Source: a bacterium (GTDB lineage: Bacteria > 4484-113 > JAFGCY01). From it: DNA of 64,000 nt. The position numbers and the translations under genes were made by a program. The notes under the pieces are model-generated. The model did no database searches and was not told where the DNA came from. It saw nothing but the letters and a program-made list of their open reading frames with translations. Below, in pieces: positions 51,240 through 59,298 of this stretch. Each line of letters starts with the position of its first letter. The first letter of the stretch is position 1. Where the stretch lies: the NCBI GenBank assembly GCA_020849855.1, contig JADZFO010000034.1, positions 1-64,000 on the forward strand, in the 5' to 3' direction.

Positions 51240-51281
51240 GGGACGATGTCCCGCGCTCCATTCAGGACGATGTCCCGCGCG
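51240..51281. repeat. Pair of GGACGATGTCCCGCGC repeats
   Basis: Two direct copies start at 51241 and 51266, upstream of tRNA-Arg. Read on the minus strand they give GCGCGGGACATCGTCC, a member of the GGAGCGCGGG family. Confidence 0.7.
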
Positions 51282-51312
51282 AAATCAGGATGCTGCTCAC
51301 CTGCCTGTCTGG

Positions 51313-51318
51313 TATCAT
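51313..51318 (+). promoter_or_regulatory. -10 box of tRNA-Arg
   Basis: TATCAT, 11 bases before the mature 5' end. No convincing -35. Confidence 0.4.
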
Positions 51319-51329
51319 CTTTGCCCCAT

Positions 51330-51402
51330 GGCCGCGTAGCTCAGCGGATAGAGCGACAGCCTCCGGAGCTGTAGGCCGCAGGTTCGAGTCCTGCCGCGGT
51401 CG
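51330..51402 (+). tRNA. tRNA-Arg (CCG)
   Basis: 73 bases with intact stems: acceptor GGCCGCG/CGCGGTC with one G-U pair, D stem GCTC/GAGC, anticodon stem ACAGC/GCTGT with loop CTCCGGA (anticodon CCG), T stem GCAGG/CCTGC with TTCGAGT. CCA not encoded. A T run follows. Confidence 0.96.
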
Positions 51403-51437
51403 TTTTTCTCCTGCTGCGGCTCTCCATGCCGGCTACT

Positions 51438-51686
51438 TCATAGCTCGCCTTCTACCTCGCCAGTCCCCGGCTGCTCCCCACTTTCCCGGTATTTTGAGCG
51501 CACAGGCCAGCCAGGCCATTCGAAAAGCAGGGTCAGGGGGACTCCGATAGCGGCAATAGCCCATAGCGGCCAGTTTCGCGCAATCCAGTCGGCAGTGATT
51601 AGGCCCAGCATGGCCGGCACAAGCAGAAGCAGGATAAGGCCAAGACCGACGAGTGCCGCCCGGCCCAACTTGCGGCGTGATGTCAT
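51438..51686 (-). CDS. Small two-span membrane protein (cassette gene)
   Basis: 82 residues, spans at ~10-30 and ~38-56, polar tail rich in Glu and Gly. ATG 51686 has TAAGAT exactly 6 bases upstream, so it is likely expressed. It lies between two tRNA-Arg copies, downstream of a truncated copy of another small membrane gene. No family recognised. Confidence 0.6.
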   Translation of the reverse strand: MTSRRKLGRAALVGLGLILLLLVPAMLGLITADWIARNWPLWAIAAIGVPLTLLFEWPGWPVRSKYRESGEQPGTGEVEGEL

Positions 51687-51692
51687 GTGAAC

Positions 51693-51698
51693 ATCTTA
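51693..51698 (-). promoter_or_regulatory. -10 box, leaderless promoter of cassette gene
   Basis: TAAGAT, 6 bases before ATG 51686. Confidence 0.5.
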
Positions 51699-51726
51699 CT
51701 GCGGAGTCGGCCTGGAGAGAGAAGGC

Positions 51727-51880
51727 TCAGGCTTTGGCCTGCTTCCCGCCACTTGCCAGCCCGTACCAGCTTTCACCGGCCAGGGCCGCGCTGAGCATCA
51801 GCGCCGGCAGCCACCACCAGATGTTGCTGTCCACCCAGTCGCCGCCCGTGAACATGGACCAGACCAGCAGCCCGGCCGCG
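51727..51880 (-). pseudogene. Truncated copy of the 63-residue membrane gene
   Basis: About 127 bases (51754-51880) match the full gene at 52432-52558 with about three differences. The start codon and first codons are replaced by tRNA-Arg sequence at the junction. The tail differs too, ending in GGKQAKA instead of TTTNRGLET. It has no start, so it is dead or a fossil of duplication. Confidence 0.8.
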
Positions 51881-51946
51881 CAACTCAGCGGATAGAGCGA
51901 CAGCCTCCGGAGCTGTAGGCCGCAGGTTCGAGTCCTGCCGCGGTCG
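51874..51946 (+). pseudogene. Second tRNA-Arg copy, damaged
   Basis: 73 bases identical to the first tRNA-Arg except for T8 to C and G10 to A. T8 is nearly invariant and pairs with A14; G10 pairs with C25, so the D stem loses a pair. The first 7-8 bases are shared with the adjoining membrane gene (GGCCGCG), which marks the recombination point. Confidence 0.8.
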
Positions 51947-51951
51947 CTTTC

Positions 51952-52392
51952 TTAACTGGCTGTCTCTTCAGGCACTACGGGTCGAAGGAACTTTCCGCAA
52001 GCCCAAAGCGCCAGACAGGGAGGGAAAATGCTAAGTGTTACCAGCATCCATCCTGAAAGAGAAAAAGGCCTTGCGGTGAGTGACCATATCCCGACAGCCA
52101 GCAGATATAGCACTACGGCCAACAGGTAGATCTGCAATTCCCTGGCTATTGATTTAAGTCTGCGGCATTGACCAGGTTGCAACTGGCTAGTTTCATTTTC
52201 TGTCCGGCGGAGCTGCATTGCAGTCATAACCAGGCCAAAGGCAGGTACTGCGGGGAGGTTCCAGACCAGCAAGGACGGAGGTCCACTCCAGTCCAACGCC
52301 AAGGCGGGGGCTGCCATGAGCAGCCAACCGATGGCAAAGAAACGGGTGGTGATAAGCTGCGACCTGACAGGGTCTGTTGCGAAAGGCCCCAT
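51952..52392 (-). CDS. Small membrane protein (cassette gene 2)
   Basis: 146 residues with about four hydrophobic spans and a central polar loop (RRTENETSQLQPGQ). ATG overlaps the stop of the 63-residue gene (TAATG), so the two are coupled. Base composition is poorer in GC than the neighbours, suggesting a different history. No family recognised. Confidence 0.6.
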   Translation of the reverse strand: MGPFATDPVRSQLITTRFFAIGWLLMAAPALALDWSGPPSLLVWNLPAVPAFGLVMTAMQLRRTENETSQLQPGQCRRLKSIARELQIYLLAVVLYLLAVGIWSLTARPFSLSGWMLVTLSIFPPCLALWACGKFLRPVVPEETAS

Positions 52393-52583
52393 TAAGTCTC
52401 CAGCCCGCGATTCGTAGTTGTTGCCAGCCCATACCAGCTTTCACCTGCCAGGGCCGCGCTGAGCATCAGCGCAGGCAGCCACCACCAGATGTTGCTGTCC
52501 ACCCAGTCGCCGCCCGTGAACATGGACCAGACCAGCAGCCCGGCCGCGCAGCAGCCAAACAAACCTGCCAGCAGTTTGCGCAT
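52392..52583 (-). CDS. 63-residue membrane protein, intact copy
   Basis: Two hydrophobic spans (~3-20 and ~31-50) and many Trp residues (WWWLPALML). ATG 52583 has TAAAAT 7 bases upstream. It is first in a two-gene transcript and is the source of the truncated copy at 51727. Divergent from lptF. Confidence 0.62.
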   Translation of the reverse strand: MRKLLAGLFGCCAAGLLVWSMFTGGDWVDSNIWWWLPALMLSAALAGESWYGLATTTNRGLET

Positions 52584-52590
52584 CGGCCTG

Positions 52591-52596
52591 ATTTTA
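52591..52596 (-). promoter_or_regulatory. -10 box of 63-residue membrane gene
   Basis: TAAAAT, 7 bases before ATG 52583. Confidence 0.5.
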
Positions 52597-52653
52597 GCGC
52601 CGGGAGTGCCGCAATCTAGAATAAACCCGGCGGCTGGGCCGTCTGGACAAGCA

Positions 52654-53757
52654 GTGCGCATCGTCAGGATCATCGACCGCTATGTGTTCGCGGAAGCCTT
52701 TGGCCTTTTCATGGTCGGCTTCTGCGGCTTTCTCGCGTTCCTGCTGATCAACAAGCTTTTCCTGGAAGTCCAGGACCTGCTGAACCCGAATGTGCCGGCC
52801 ATCATGGTAATCCAGGCGGTGGCCCTGGAGGCGCCGAACTTCACCACCATGGCCCTGCCGGTGGCCATCCTCTTTGGCACCCTGATGAGCATGAGCCGTC
52901 TGGCCAAGGACAACGAGCTGACGGCGATGTTCACCAACGGCATCAGTCTCTACCGCCTCTTCCTGCCCTTCCTTTTGCTCTCCATGATTGCCGTCACGGC
53001 CTCCTACCTGACCAATGAGTACCTGCTGCCCAAGGCGGCGACAGTGCAGCAGCAGATCTACGACGCCTACCCGCAGATCGTGGGCAACGACAACCGTGAA
53101 CCGCCGCCCTTCATCGTCAAGCTGGAGAACGGCGAGTTCGTCACAGCCAGCTACTTCGACAAGAAGCAGGGCGTACTGAGCAATGTGATCCTTGATGACT
53201 GGTCCACGGAAGGCGGCAAGCGCCTGATCACCAGCACGACCGGCATCGCCGACGGCGAGACCCTGGTCCTGGGCCGCGACATGGGTAACCCGGCCATCCT
53301 CTTCCGCCAGGACCCCAACAGCGGGCTTTACACCGGCTTCACCAAGGAGCCGACGGAAATGGTGCCCCTGGGCCTGGACCTGAAGGCCCAGGTTTCGGAG
53401 ATCAAGACGCCCCAGGAGCTGACCCAGAGCGACCTGGCGCGGCAGAGCAAGATCAAGAAGCAGACCGGCGAGAACCCGGCCCGCGACCTGACGGACTTCC
53501 ACCTGCGCTTTGCCGGGCCCTTCGCCTCGCTGGCCTTCGCCCTGGTGGCGATGCCGCTGAGCCTGAAGGCGCCGCGCGATGAGCGCCTGCTGGGCCTGGT
53601 GTTCTGCTTCCTGCTGGTAATGGTCTTCTACGTCCTGCACTTCATCTGCAAGCTGATGGGCTATAACGAAGTGCTGCCGCCCTGGGTGGGCGCCTGGCTG
53701 CCCAACATGGTCTATGCCTTCATCTCACTGCTGATCTTCCTCTACAGCCGCAAGTAA
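52654..53757 (+). CDS. lptF: LptF/YjgP-type LPS export permease
   Basis: With its partner it forms the membrane part of the LPS-exporting ABC complex. 367 residues: two N-terminal and four more membrane spans flank a periplasmic beta-jelly-roll (~120-260). Family segments include NELTAMFTNGISLYRLFLP and PLSLKAPRDERLLG. GTG 52654 is the likely start (VRIVRIIDRYVF); TAGAAT at 52617 gives a 25-base leader. No LptB gene nearby. Its stop overlaps the next start (TAATG). Confidence 0.85.
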   Translation: MRIVRIIDRYVFAEAFGLFMVGFCGFLAFLLINKLFLEVQDLLNPNVPAIMVIQAVALEAPNFTTMALPVAILFGTLMSMSRLAKDNELTAMFTNGISLYRLFLPFLLLSMIAVTASYLTNEYLLPKAATVQQQIYDAYPQIVGNDNREPPPFIVKLENGEFVTASYFDKKQGVLSNVILDDWSTEGGKRLITSTTGIADGETLVLGRDMGNPAILFRQDPNSGLYTGFTKEPTEMVPLGLDLKAQVSEIKTPQELTQSDLARQSKIKKQTGENPARDLTDFHLRFAGPFASLAFALVAMPLSLKAPRDERLLGLVFCFLLVMVFYVLHFICKLMGYNEVLPPWVGAWLPNMVYAFISLLIFLYSRK

Positions 53758-55430
53758 TGTTCAGACGCAGGGATAAAGCCGAAGCGCCGACTGCCTCCGC
53801 CGATGCGGAGCAGGCCCTCGCTGCGGCTGCCGCGGCAGAGGCAGGCGCGGCCGGCGAGGCGGCGGCAGATGCTGCTGATCCCGGGCCCCTGAAGGGAACG
53901 CCAGCCGCGTCAGGCAAGGCTGCCAAGGATGCCAGGGATGGTAAAGCTGGCAAGACGCCGGAGCCGGAGCAGCGCAAGGGCAACGGCACGGCCCTGACCC
54001 TGCACTTCGCGCTGGACGGCACGATGACCAACATCGGCGTCTCCCGCGAGCGCAGCCGGCGCCAACGCGCCGCCGCCGCCAAGCGTGTGTCGCTGGGCGG
54101 GCATGAGCTGACCGAGCACGTGGATCTCAAACGCCGGCGGCGCAGTGTAGTGGCGGTGCAGCAGCAGATGCGCCGCGGCAGCCCGCTGCGGCAGTTCTTC
54201 ATGGGGATCCTCTATTTCCTGAAGTGGCTCTTCATCCCGCGCTTCAAGATCCTGATCATCGAGCGCTATATCTGGGGCGAGGCCCTGGGCTATTTCCTGG
54301 TCGGCTCGATGGCCTTCACCTTCTTCATGATCGTCACCACGGTCTTCACCCTGGGCGAGAAGATCTTCACGAAGAACATCCCGCCCTTCACGGTGACTAA
54401 GGTCCTGCTGCTCTCGGCCCCGGCCTTCCTGGTGCTGGCCATCCCGGTGGCGCTGCTTTTCGCCACCCTGATGTGCATGAACCGCCTGAACCGCGATAAC
54501 GAGATCATCGCGATGACCACCAATGGCGTGAGCCTCTACCGCATCTTCACGCCCTTCATCGCGCTTGCCATCGGCGCCGGAATCATGACCTGGTACATCT
54601 ATGAGCATGTTGTGCCGCCCAACAACCGGACCTACAAGGAAACGCTGAAGGTCTTCTGGGAAGCCCAGGTGGTGGACTTCATCAAAGAAGGCATCGTCAT
54701 CTCGGCGCCGGACCGCAAGTTCTTCTATGTTGACCACATCAACAAGGAAGAGGGCGTCATGTATGGCCTGCGGCTCTATGACTTCTTCAAGGAAGACAAG
54801 AGCAAAAGGAACTTCCCGCGCATCTTCCTGGCGGAGCAGGCCTATATCCGCGACCAGTTCCTGGTGCTGCAGGGCGTGACTTTCTTTGAGCTGGACCAGA
54901 CCAGCGGCGACACCCTGGTGCAGGCCAACATGGAGCAGGTGCGCATCGACATCGGCACCAAGCTGTCAGAATATCCGCTGACACCCCACCCCACGGAGCT
55001 TTCGGCGACCGACCTGCGCACCAGGATCCAGCGCAACCGCGATTCCCTGGCGGCGCGCAAGTTCCCCGACCCCGGCCTCTTTGCGCGCTTCAACCGCGAC
55101 ATGACCGAGTACTACTTCAAGTACAGCATCCCGCTGGCCTGCCTGGCCTTCGTGCTGGTAGCGGTGCCGGTCAGCCTGCGCGGCCCGCGCGACGAGCGCA
55201 ACATGGGCCTGATCCTGACCTTTGTGCTGGTGATGATCTACTACGTGATCTTCTTCACCTGCCGCGAGGTGGGCAGCCGCGGCGTGATGGTGCAAAAGCC
55301 GATCATCGTGGCAGGGAAGACCATTGTGCCCCAGGGCGGCAATGCCTTCCCGCCCTATATCGCAGGCTGGCTGGCCCCCAGCGTCTTCTTTGTCGGCGCG
55401 GCCTTCCTGATCTGGAAAGCGCGGAAGTAG
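53757..55430 (+). CDS. lptG: LptG/YjgQ-type permease with long N-terminal extension
   Basis: 557 residues. The permease (~170-557) has the family pattern NEIIAMTTNGVSLYRIFTP and PVSLRGPRDERNMG with the periplasmic domain in the middle. About 160 residues precede it: an Ala/Glu/Asp-rich stretch, then a basic stretch (KRRRRSVV), with no signal sequence, so the extension stays in the cytosol. LptF/G normally lack it. It may contact the ATPase or other envelope machinery. Confidence 0.83.
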   Translation: MFRRRDKAEAPTASADAEQALAAAAAAEAGAAGEAAADAADPGPLKGTPAASGKAAKDARDGKAGKTPEPEQRKGNGTALTLHFALDGTMTNIGVSRERSRRQRAAAAKRVSLGGHELTEHVDLKRRRRSVVAVQQQMRRGSPLRQFFMGILYFLKWLFIPRFKILIIERYIWGEALGYFLVGSMAFTFFMIVTTVFTLGEKIFTKNIPPFTVTKVLLLSAPAFLVLAIPVALLFATLMCMNRLNRDNEIIAMTTNGVSLYRIFTPFIALAIGAGIMTWYIYEHVVPPNNRTYKETLKVFWEAQVVDFIKEGIVISAPDRKFFYVDHINKEEGVMYGLRLYDFFKEDKSKRNFPRIFLAEQAYIRDQFLVLQGVTFFELDQTSGDTLVQANMEQVRIDIGTKLSEYPLTPHPTELSATDLRTRIQRNRDSLAARKFPDPGLFARFNRDMTEYYFKYSIPLACLAFVLVAVPVSLRGPRDERNMGLILTFVLVMIYYVIFFTCREVGSRGVMVQKPIIVAGKTIVPQGGNAFPPYIAGWLAPSVFFVGAAFLIWKARK

Positions 55431-55480
55431 TCTCCGTAGAGGCGGCTCGTAAACTTGAACACGGGCAACCTGCCGCAATT

Positions 55481-55502
55481 GGAGCGCGGGCACCCTGCCC
55501 GC
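55481..55502 (+). repeat. GGAGCGCGGGC-type palindromic repeat
   Basis: GGAGCGCGGGCACCCTGCCC between lptG and the GH2 gene. The 55431-55596 gap holds no gene. Confidence 0.75.
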
Positions 55503-55549
55503 TTCCCCTACAGGCGGCTGTTAATCCTAGACGCCTTAGGAGAGAAGAT

Positions 55550-55573
55550 GCGGCCTGGGAGGCCGCGCTCCGA
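55550..55573 (-). repeat. GGAGCGCGGCC-type palindromic repeat
   Basis: Minus-strand TCGGAGCGCGGCCTCCC followed by AGGCCGC, an inverted relative of the copy at 55481. Confidence 0.75.
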
Positions 55574-55596
55574 CAAGAACCAGAAATCAGCAATCA

Positions 55597-58500
55597 TCAA
55601 TCCGCGGTGATGTACACCGGCCGCCACACGCCGCCGTTGCCGACGATGTCCACCACCTGCAGGGCAATGGTGTTCGCCTCGCCGGGCTTCAGGTACTGCG
55701 TGATGTCGGTGACCGTCTGCTTCTGGAATACTGTCGCCTCGTGGTCGGTGAAAGAGCCGTGCAGGGCCACGCGCTGGCCGTTAATCCAGACCACATAGCC
55801 ATCGTCGACACCGTCGCAGATCAGGCGGATGGTCGCGTCGTTCCAGTCTGCCGGCGCGTCGACCGTCGTGCGGTACCAGGCCATGCCGTCATAGCTGATT
55901 CCCCACTGCTCCCACCAGGCCGGCAGCTTGTGTGGCTCCCAGCCAGCGGCTTCCAGCTGCGCGGCGGTGGCGTCCGAGTCCGCCCCAGACAGCGGCAGCA
56001 TCCAGCCCGCCGCCTCGCCCTCCTGCTGCGGATCGAGCCTGAAGTGCCAGCCCTCATCCAGCCCGAGGATGCCGTTGGCACGCTTGACGGCGAATTCGTG
56101 CAGTCGCTCAGGGGACATATTTGTGGCGGGAAAGCGAGACACTTTCAGGTTGTACTCAACATCGGCTGGCACATCGGCATACTGACCATTTCCCAGAAGC
56201 CTCACTCCATGATGGTCTTTCGCTGCAAATCGAATCAATTCGCCAAGCAACCAGCCCCCCGCAGCACCACTATGATCCAGGCTGGAAACTATCAAGAGTC
56301 CAGTCTTGCTACTGTCTGATGCGTCGCCAACGACATGTGTGGCGAACACCTGATCAAAGGTGATTACATTGTCAAGATCATGAGTGTCAAACAGTCTGAT
56401 GAGCGGATCAACTTCATGCGTAATTCCCAGTTCATCCACCGGTACAACCTGTGAGTAATCCCGAATGAGGTCGTAAGACTGCAAGCGCAGTACTTGTAGG
56501 CAAGTCAGTGGTTCAAATCCCTGCGGAGCCTTGCTGTCATCCCCGATTGGACCTACCGGTGGGACCAGCACAGCGTCCCGCCAGTGCATATGACTAACAG
56601 TATTGAAACCACCGGGCCACTTTGAAGCCAGTAGAACAACTGCACCCCCTCGGGCCAAAAACCCTACAAGATCGTGCGTAAGCACACTTGTCAGTACCAC
56701 TTCAACCGCATTGTCCGCCCCAAGCGTCCGTGGCGGCCTTTTGTTTGGATTGAGTGTCAGGACTTCATCTGAGGTGAGCGGAAGCGGTGTAACCCACGAC
56801 GGTAACAGTCCCTCGAGCTGGGTGTAGCCACCCGCCATGACATTGCAGTTCAGCGGTGCAGCCGACCCACTCGCTTCAGAATGTTTGCGATCCAGCCTCC
56901 CCGGCTCGCCCGGCTTCCTCTCCGCAGGGTCATAGTCGCCGACATGCACCGGGCTGTCGGTGTGGTCGCCGTGCCAGGCCCACTGCTCGGGAGTCCAGCG
57001 CGGGCGGTCGAGGTCGTCGAGCAAGCCTGCGCGGATCAGCGGCATGTCGCGGATACAGTTGACGGTGTAGCCCGCGTAGCGCGGGTCGGCGTGCATGAGC
57101 TCCATCTGGAAGCGGCGGGACTGCATCGCGTAGTCATAGCTCTGCGGCAGCAGGTAATCGCGGATGATGTCCTCACCCTCGGGCAGGCCAGCGTTGTAGC
57201 GCGCGCGCAGCTTGGCCTCGGTCTCCAGCACGCTGTCCATGCAGCGCGGGAACCAGTAAGGCCAGCCGCCCTGCGGCGCGATGGCGCTGTAGGTACTGGG
57301 CTGGTCCATACTCACTGGTCCAACTGGACCCGGCAGCGCAAACCTGACCGAACCCCTGAACTTCGGATCCACGCCACGCATCAGCTCCTCATAACTTGGT
57401 GGGTTTATGACGCTTATGAGCGCCTCCGTATCTGGCCAGGTGTTGAACAGGATGCTCTCGCCGATCAGGTAGGGCTTTGCCGGCAGCGCGTCGAGCTGCC
57501 TGGGCAGCCGGCCCATGAGGTGGCGTTCCCACTGCGGATTGTTGAAGTAGTTGTCCTCGCCATACCAGTCGGTGGTGGCGATGTTGCTATGGCTGAACCA
57601 GGAGTTGTTGTCCTGGATCGGCGTGTCGGTCATAGACTTACCCATGGCGTAGAGCGTGTCCATCACGCTCTGGTCCTCGACCCCGGCCTCGACGCTCATG
57701 GAGCGCAGGATGATGCTGGGATGGTTGCGGTCGCGGGCCATGAAGCGCTCGTAGAGCCTTTCGTAAGACGCGCGGTCCTTCTCGGCGAAGGTGCAGTGCC
57801 AGCTTGGGTACTCCTGCCAGATCAGCACGCCCATCTCGTCGGCGAGGTCATAGAAGTAGTCCGGCATGTTGACCAGGCAGACGGTCTCGGCATTGAAGCC
57901 GGCAGCCTTAAGCTGGCGGAACTCCTCGCGGACGACATCCGGCGGCGGGCAGGGCGCGACGATGCGCGGGTAGTAGCCCCAGTTGAGGGCGCTGCGGATG
58001 TAGAGCGGTTCGCCGTTGAGGAGGAACTGGGAGCCGGAGGTTTCGATGGAGCGGAAGGCAAAGTCTTGAACAACTCTGTCTGGCCTAAACTTGAAGTAGT
58101 CGGCAGGATTAAACTCAGCGGTCCAGTCGGCTTCGAGTGCAATCCACGCTCGAAAGACAACTGGATTGCTTCCTGTCCATAGTTGAATCTGAGAAGCCTC
58201 AATCTGAGTTCTGAGTTGAATCAAACCAGGTTGGCTGTTAGTGATCAAGAATCGCGTGTCAGGACTGAGTCGCATTATGGTGTCCAAGTCGCGCGGGAAT
58301 CGCTCACACCACTTTATAGAAGGCCTTACGGATTCAGGCTGATCACCTTCATACTGAATTTCGATTTCTATTGTTCCGTCTGGGTCCGCATTGATTTTGA
58401 TTCCATCAGGTTTAATGGTAACCGCTCCAGTCTCATACATCCGCACATCCTGCCAGATACCGCCGTGGTGTGGGCAGATCATCGACAGGAAGCCCTGGGT

Positions 58501-59160
58501 CAGGTGGTCTGGCAGTTCGTCAACATACACGATCAATTCGTTCTCGCCGGGGCGGATGGCGTCTGTCGCCTCTACCCGCCAGCGGACATAGTCGCCGACA
58601 TTGCCGCCCAGCCACTGGCCGTTGAGCCAGACCCCGGCGACCGTGGAGACGGCGTCGAATTCGATCCAGGTACGTTTGGTAGGGGCCGCAGAAATGCGGC
58701 CCATATCGTTGCCGTTAGAAGCGGGCCGCATTTCTGCGGCCCCTACAGGCGAGTCAAGACTCGCCCCTACAAGCGGGTCAAGACCCGCCACTATGGTCTT
58801 CCGATACCACCCCGCCTGGTTGTAATCAATGCCCAGCACCTGCTCCCAGGCGCAGGGGACGGCGATTGGCTGCCACTGCAGGGCGATGATGCCGCGGTTC
58901 ATGTACTTCGCCAGCACAGGCGCGGTGTCGCCAGTCATCAGCTCGGCCGGGATGACTTCTTCCAGCGCAGGGTCCAGCGTGGGCCAGTCGCAACGGTCAT
59001 CGCGGTTCTCGACCACGTCGATCAGCGGAGCAGTCGGCGCGACCTGCCAACCCTTGCCGGAAAGCGAGACAGCGTTTGGGCGCTCGTAGGCCTGCGCGAT
59101 GCTGCTGAGAGCCAGCAGGCAGGCAGGCAGGAGGGCAAAGGCGAGGCTGGTGATGCGCAT
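55597..59160 (-). CDS. Exported glycoside hydrolase family 2 enzyme
   Basis: 1187 residues with a signal peptide (~1-24). The sugar-binding jelly roll (~80-250) precedes an Ig-like domain and a TIM barrel: RDRNHPSIILRSMSVEAG carries the acid-base Glu (near 490; the usual WxxGNE is altered to SVE) and KPYLIGESILFN the nucleophile Glu (near 568). A long C-terminal half ends in another jelly roll (~1060-1187). Likely cuts beta-galactosides, -mannosides or -glucuronides outside the cytosol. Residues ~122-160 are encoded by a palindromic repeat. Stretches 56110-56900 and 58050-58450 are poorer in GC. Start ATG has TACTAT 6 bases upstream. Confidence 0.9.
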   Translation of the reverse strand: MRITSLAFALLPACLLALSSIAQAYERPNAVSLSGKGWQVAPTAPLIDVVENRDDRCDWPTLDPALEEVIPAELMTGDTAPVLAKYMNRGIIALQWQPIAVPCAWEQVLGIDYNQAGWYRKTIVAGLDPLVGASLDSPVGAAEMRPASNGNDMGRISAAPTKRTWIEFDAVSTVAGVWLNGQWLGGNVGDYVRWRVEATDAIRPGENELIVYVDELPDHLTQGFLSMICPHHGGIWQDVRMYETGAVTIKPDGIKINADPDGTIEIEIQYEGDQPESVRPSIKWCERFPRDLDTIMRLSPDTRFLITNSQPGLIQLRTQIEASQIQLWTGSNPVVFRAWIALEADWTAEFNPADYFKFRPDRVVQDFAFRSIETSGSQFLLNGEPLYIRSALNWGYYPRIVAPCPPPDVVREEFRQLKAAGFNAETVCLVNMPDYFYDLADEMGVLIWQEYPSWHCTFAEKDRASYERLYERFMARDRNHPSIILRSMSVEAGVEDQSVMDTLYAMGKSMTDTPIQDNNSWFSHSNIATTDWYGEDNYFNNPQWERHLMGRLPRQLDALPAKPYLIGESILFNTWPDTEALISVINPPSYEELMRGVDPKFRGSVRFALPGPVGPVSMDQPSTYSAIAPQGGWPYWFPRCMDSVLETEAKLRARYNAGLPEGEDIIRDYLLPQSYDYAMQSRRFQMELMHADPRYAGYTVNCIRDMPLIRAGLLDDLDRPRWTPEQWAWHGDHTDSPVHVGDYDPAERKPGEPGRLDRKHSEASGSAAPLNCNVMAGGYTQLEGLLPSWVTPLPLTSDEVLTLNPNKRPPRTLGADNAVEVVLTSVLTHDLVGFLARGGAVVLLASKWPGGFNTVSHMHWRDAVLVPPVGPIGDDSKAPQGFEPLTCLQVLRLQSYDLIRDYSQVVPVDELGITHEVDPLIRLFDTHDLDNVITFDQVFATHVVGDASDSSKTGLLIVSSLDHSGAAGGWLLGELIRFAAKDHHGVRLLGNGQYADVPADVEYNLKVSRFPATNMSPERLHEFAVKRANGILGLDEGWHFRLDPQQEGEAAGWMLPLSGADSDATAAQLEAAGWEPHKLPAWWEQWGISYDGMAWYRTTVDAPADWNDATIRLICDGVDDGYVVWINGQRVALHGSFTDHEATVFQKQTVTDITQYLKPGEANTIALQVVDIVGNGGVWRPVYITAD
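58679..58791 (-). repeat. Palindromic repeat cluster inside the GH2 gene
   Basis: Four short palindromes in a row: GTAGGGGCCGCAG (58679), its inverted copy (58723-58746), AGGCGAGTCAAGACTCGCCC (58747) and AAGCGGGTCAAGACCCGCC (58771). Three end in the family's CCCTAC/GTAGGG tag. The reading frame stays open through all of it. Confidence 0.88.
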
Positions 59161-59166
59161 GCGGCA

Positions 59167-59172
59167 ATAGTA
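59167..59172 (-). promoter_or_regulatory. -10 box, leaderless promoter of GH2 gene
   Basis: TACTAT, 6 bases before ATG 59160. Confidence 0.55.
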
Positions 59173-59191
59173 GCGCGAAGAACAAGGCGGC

Positions 59192-59267
59192 GTAGGGGCG
59201 CACAGAGTGCGCCCGGCACCAGTCCGAAGCGATGGGCATCAGCCGGGCGCACTCTGTGCGCCCCTAC
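59192..59267. repeat. Two inverted GTAGGGGCGCAC-type repeats
   Basis: One copy at 59192-59214 and an inverted copy at 59245-59267 form a larger inverted repeat between the divergent GH2 and propeller promoters. Confidence 0.85.
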
Positions 59268-59286
59268 CTTGCGTTGAATCGCCGTC

Positions 59287-59292
59287 TAAAAT
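59287..59292 (+). promoter_or_regulatory. -10 box, leaderless promoter of propeller gene
   Basis: TAAAAT, 6 bases before ATG 59299. Confidence 0.6.
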
Positions 59293-59298
59293 CCCCGC

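Noticed and set aside
51874..51946. Second functional tRNA-Arg
   Set aside because: T8 and G10 are changed, the 5' end was made by recombination and there is no tRNA promoter in front.
51403..51946. Integrase-made genomic island at tRNA-Arg
   Set aside because: No integrase, and the repeat includes the 5' end of the tRNA, not only the 3' end typical of attachment sites; microhomology duplication fits better.
56488..56525. tRNA-like T arm (GGTTCAAATCC) inside the GH2 gene
   Set aside because: No acceptor, D or anticodon stem can be formed around it; it is coding sequence.
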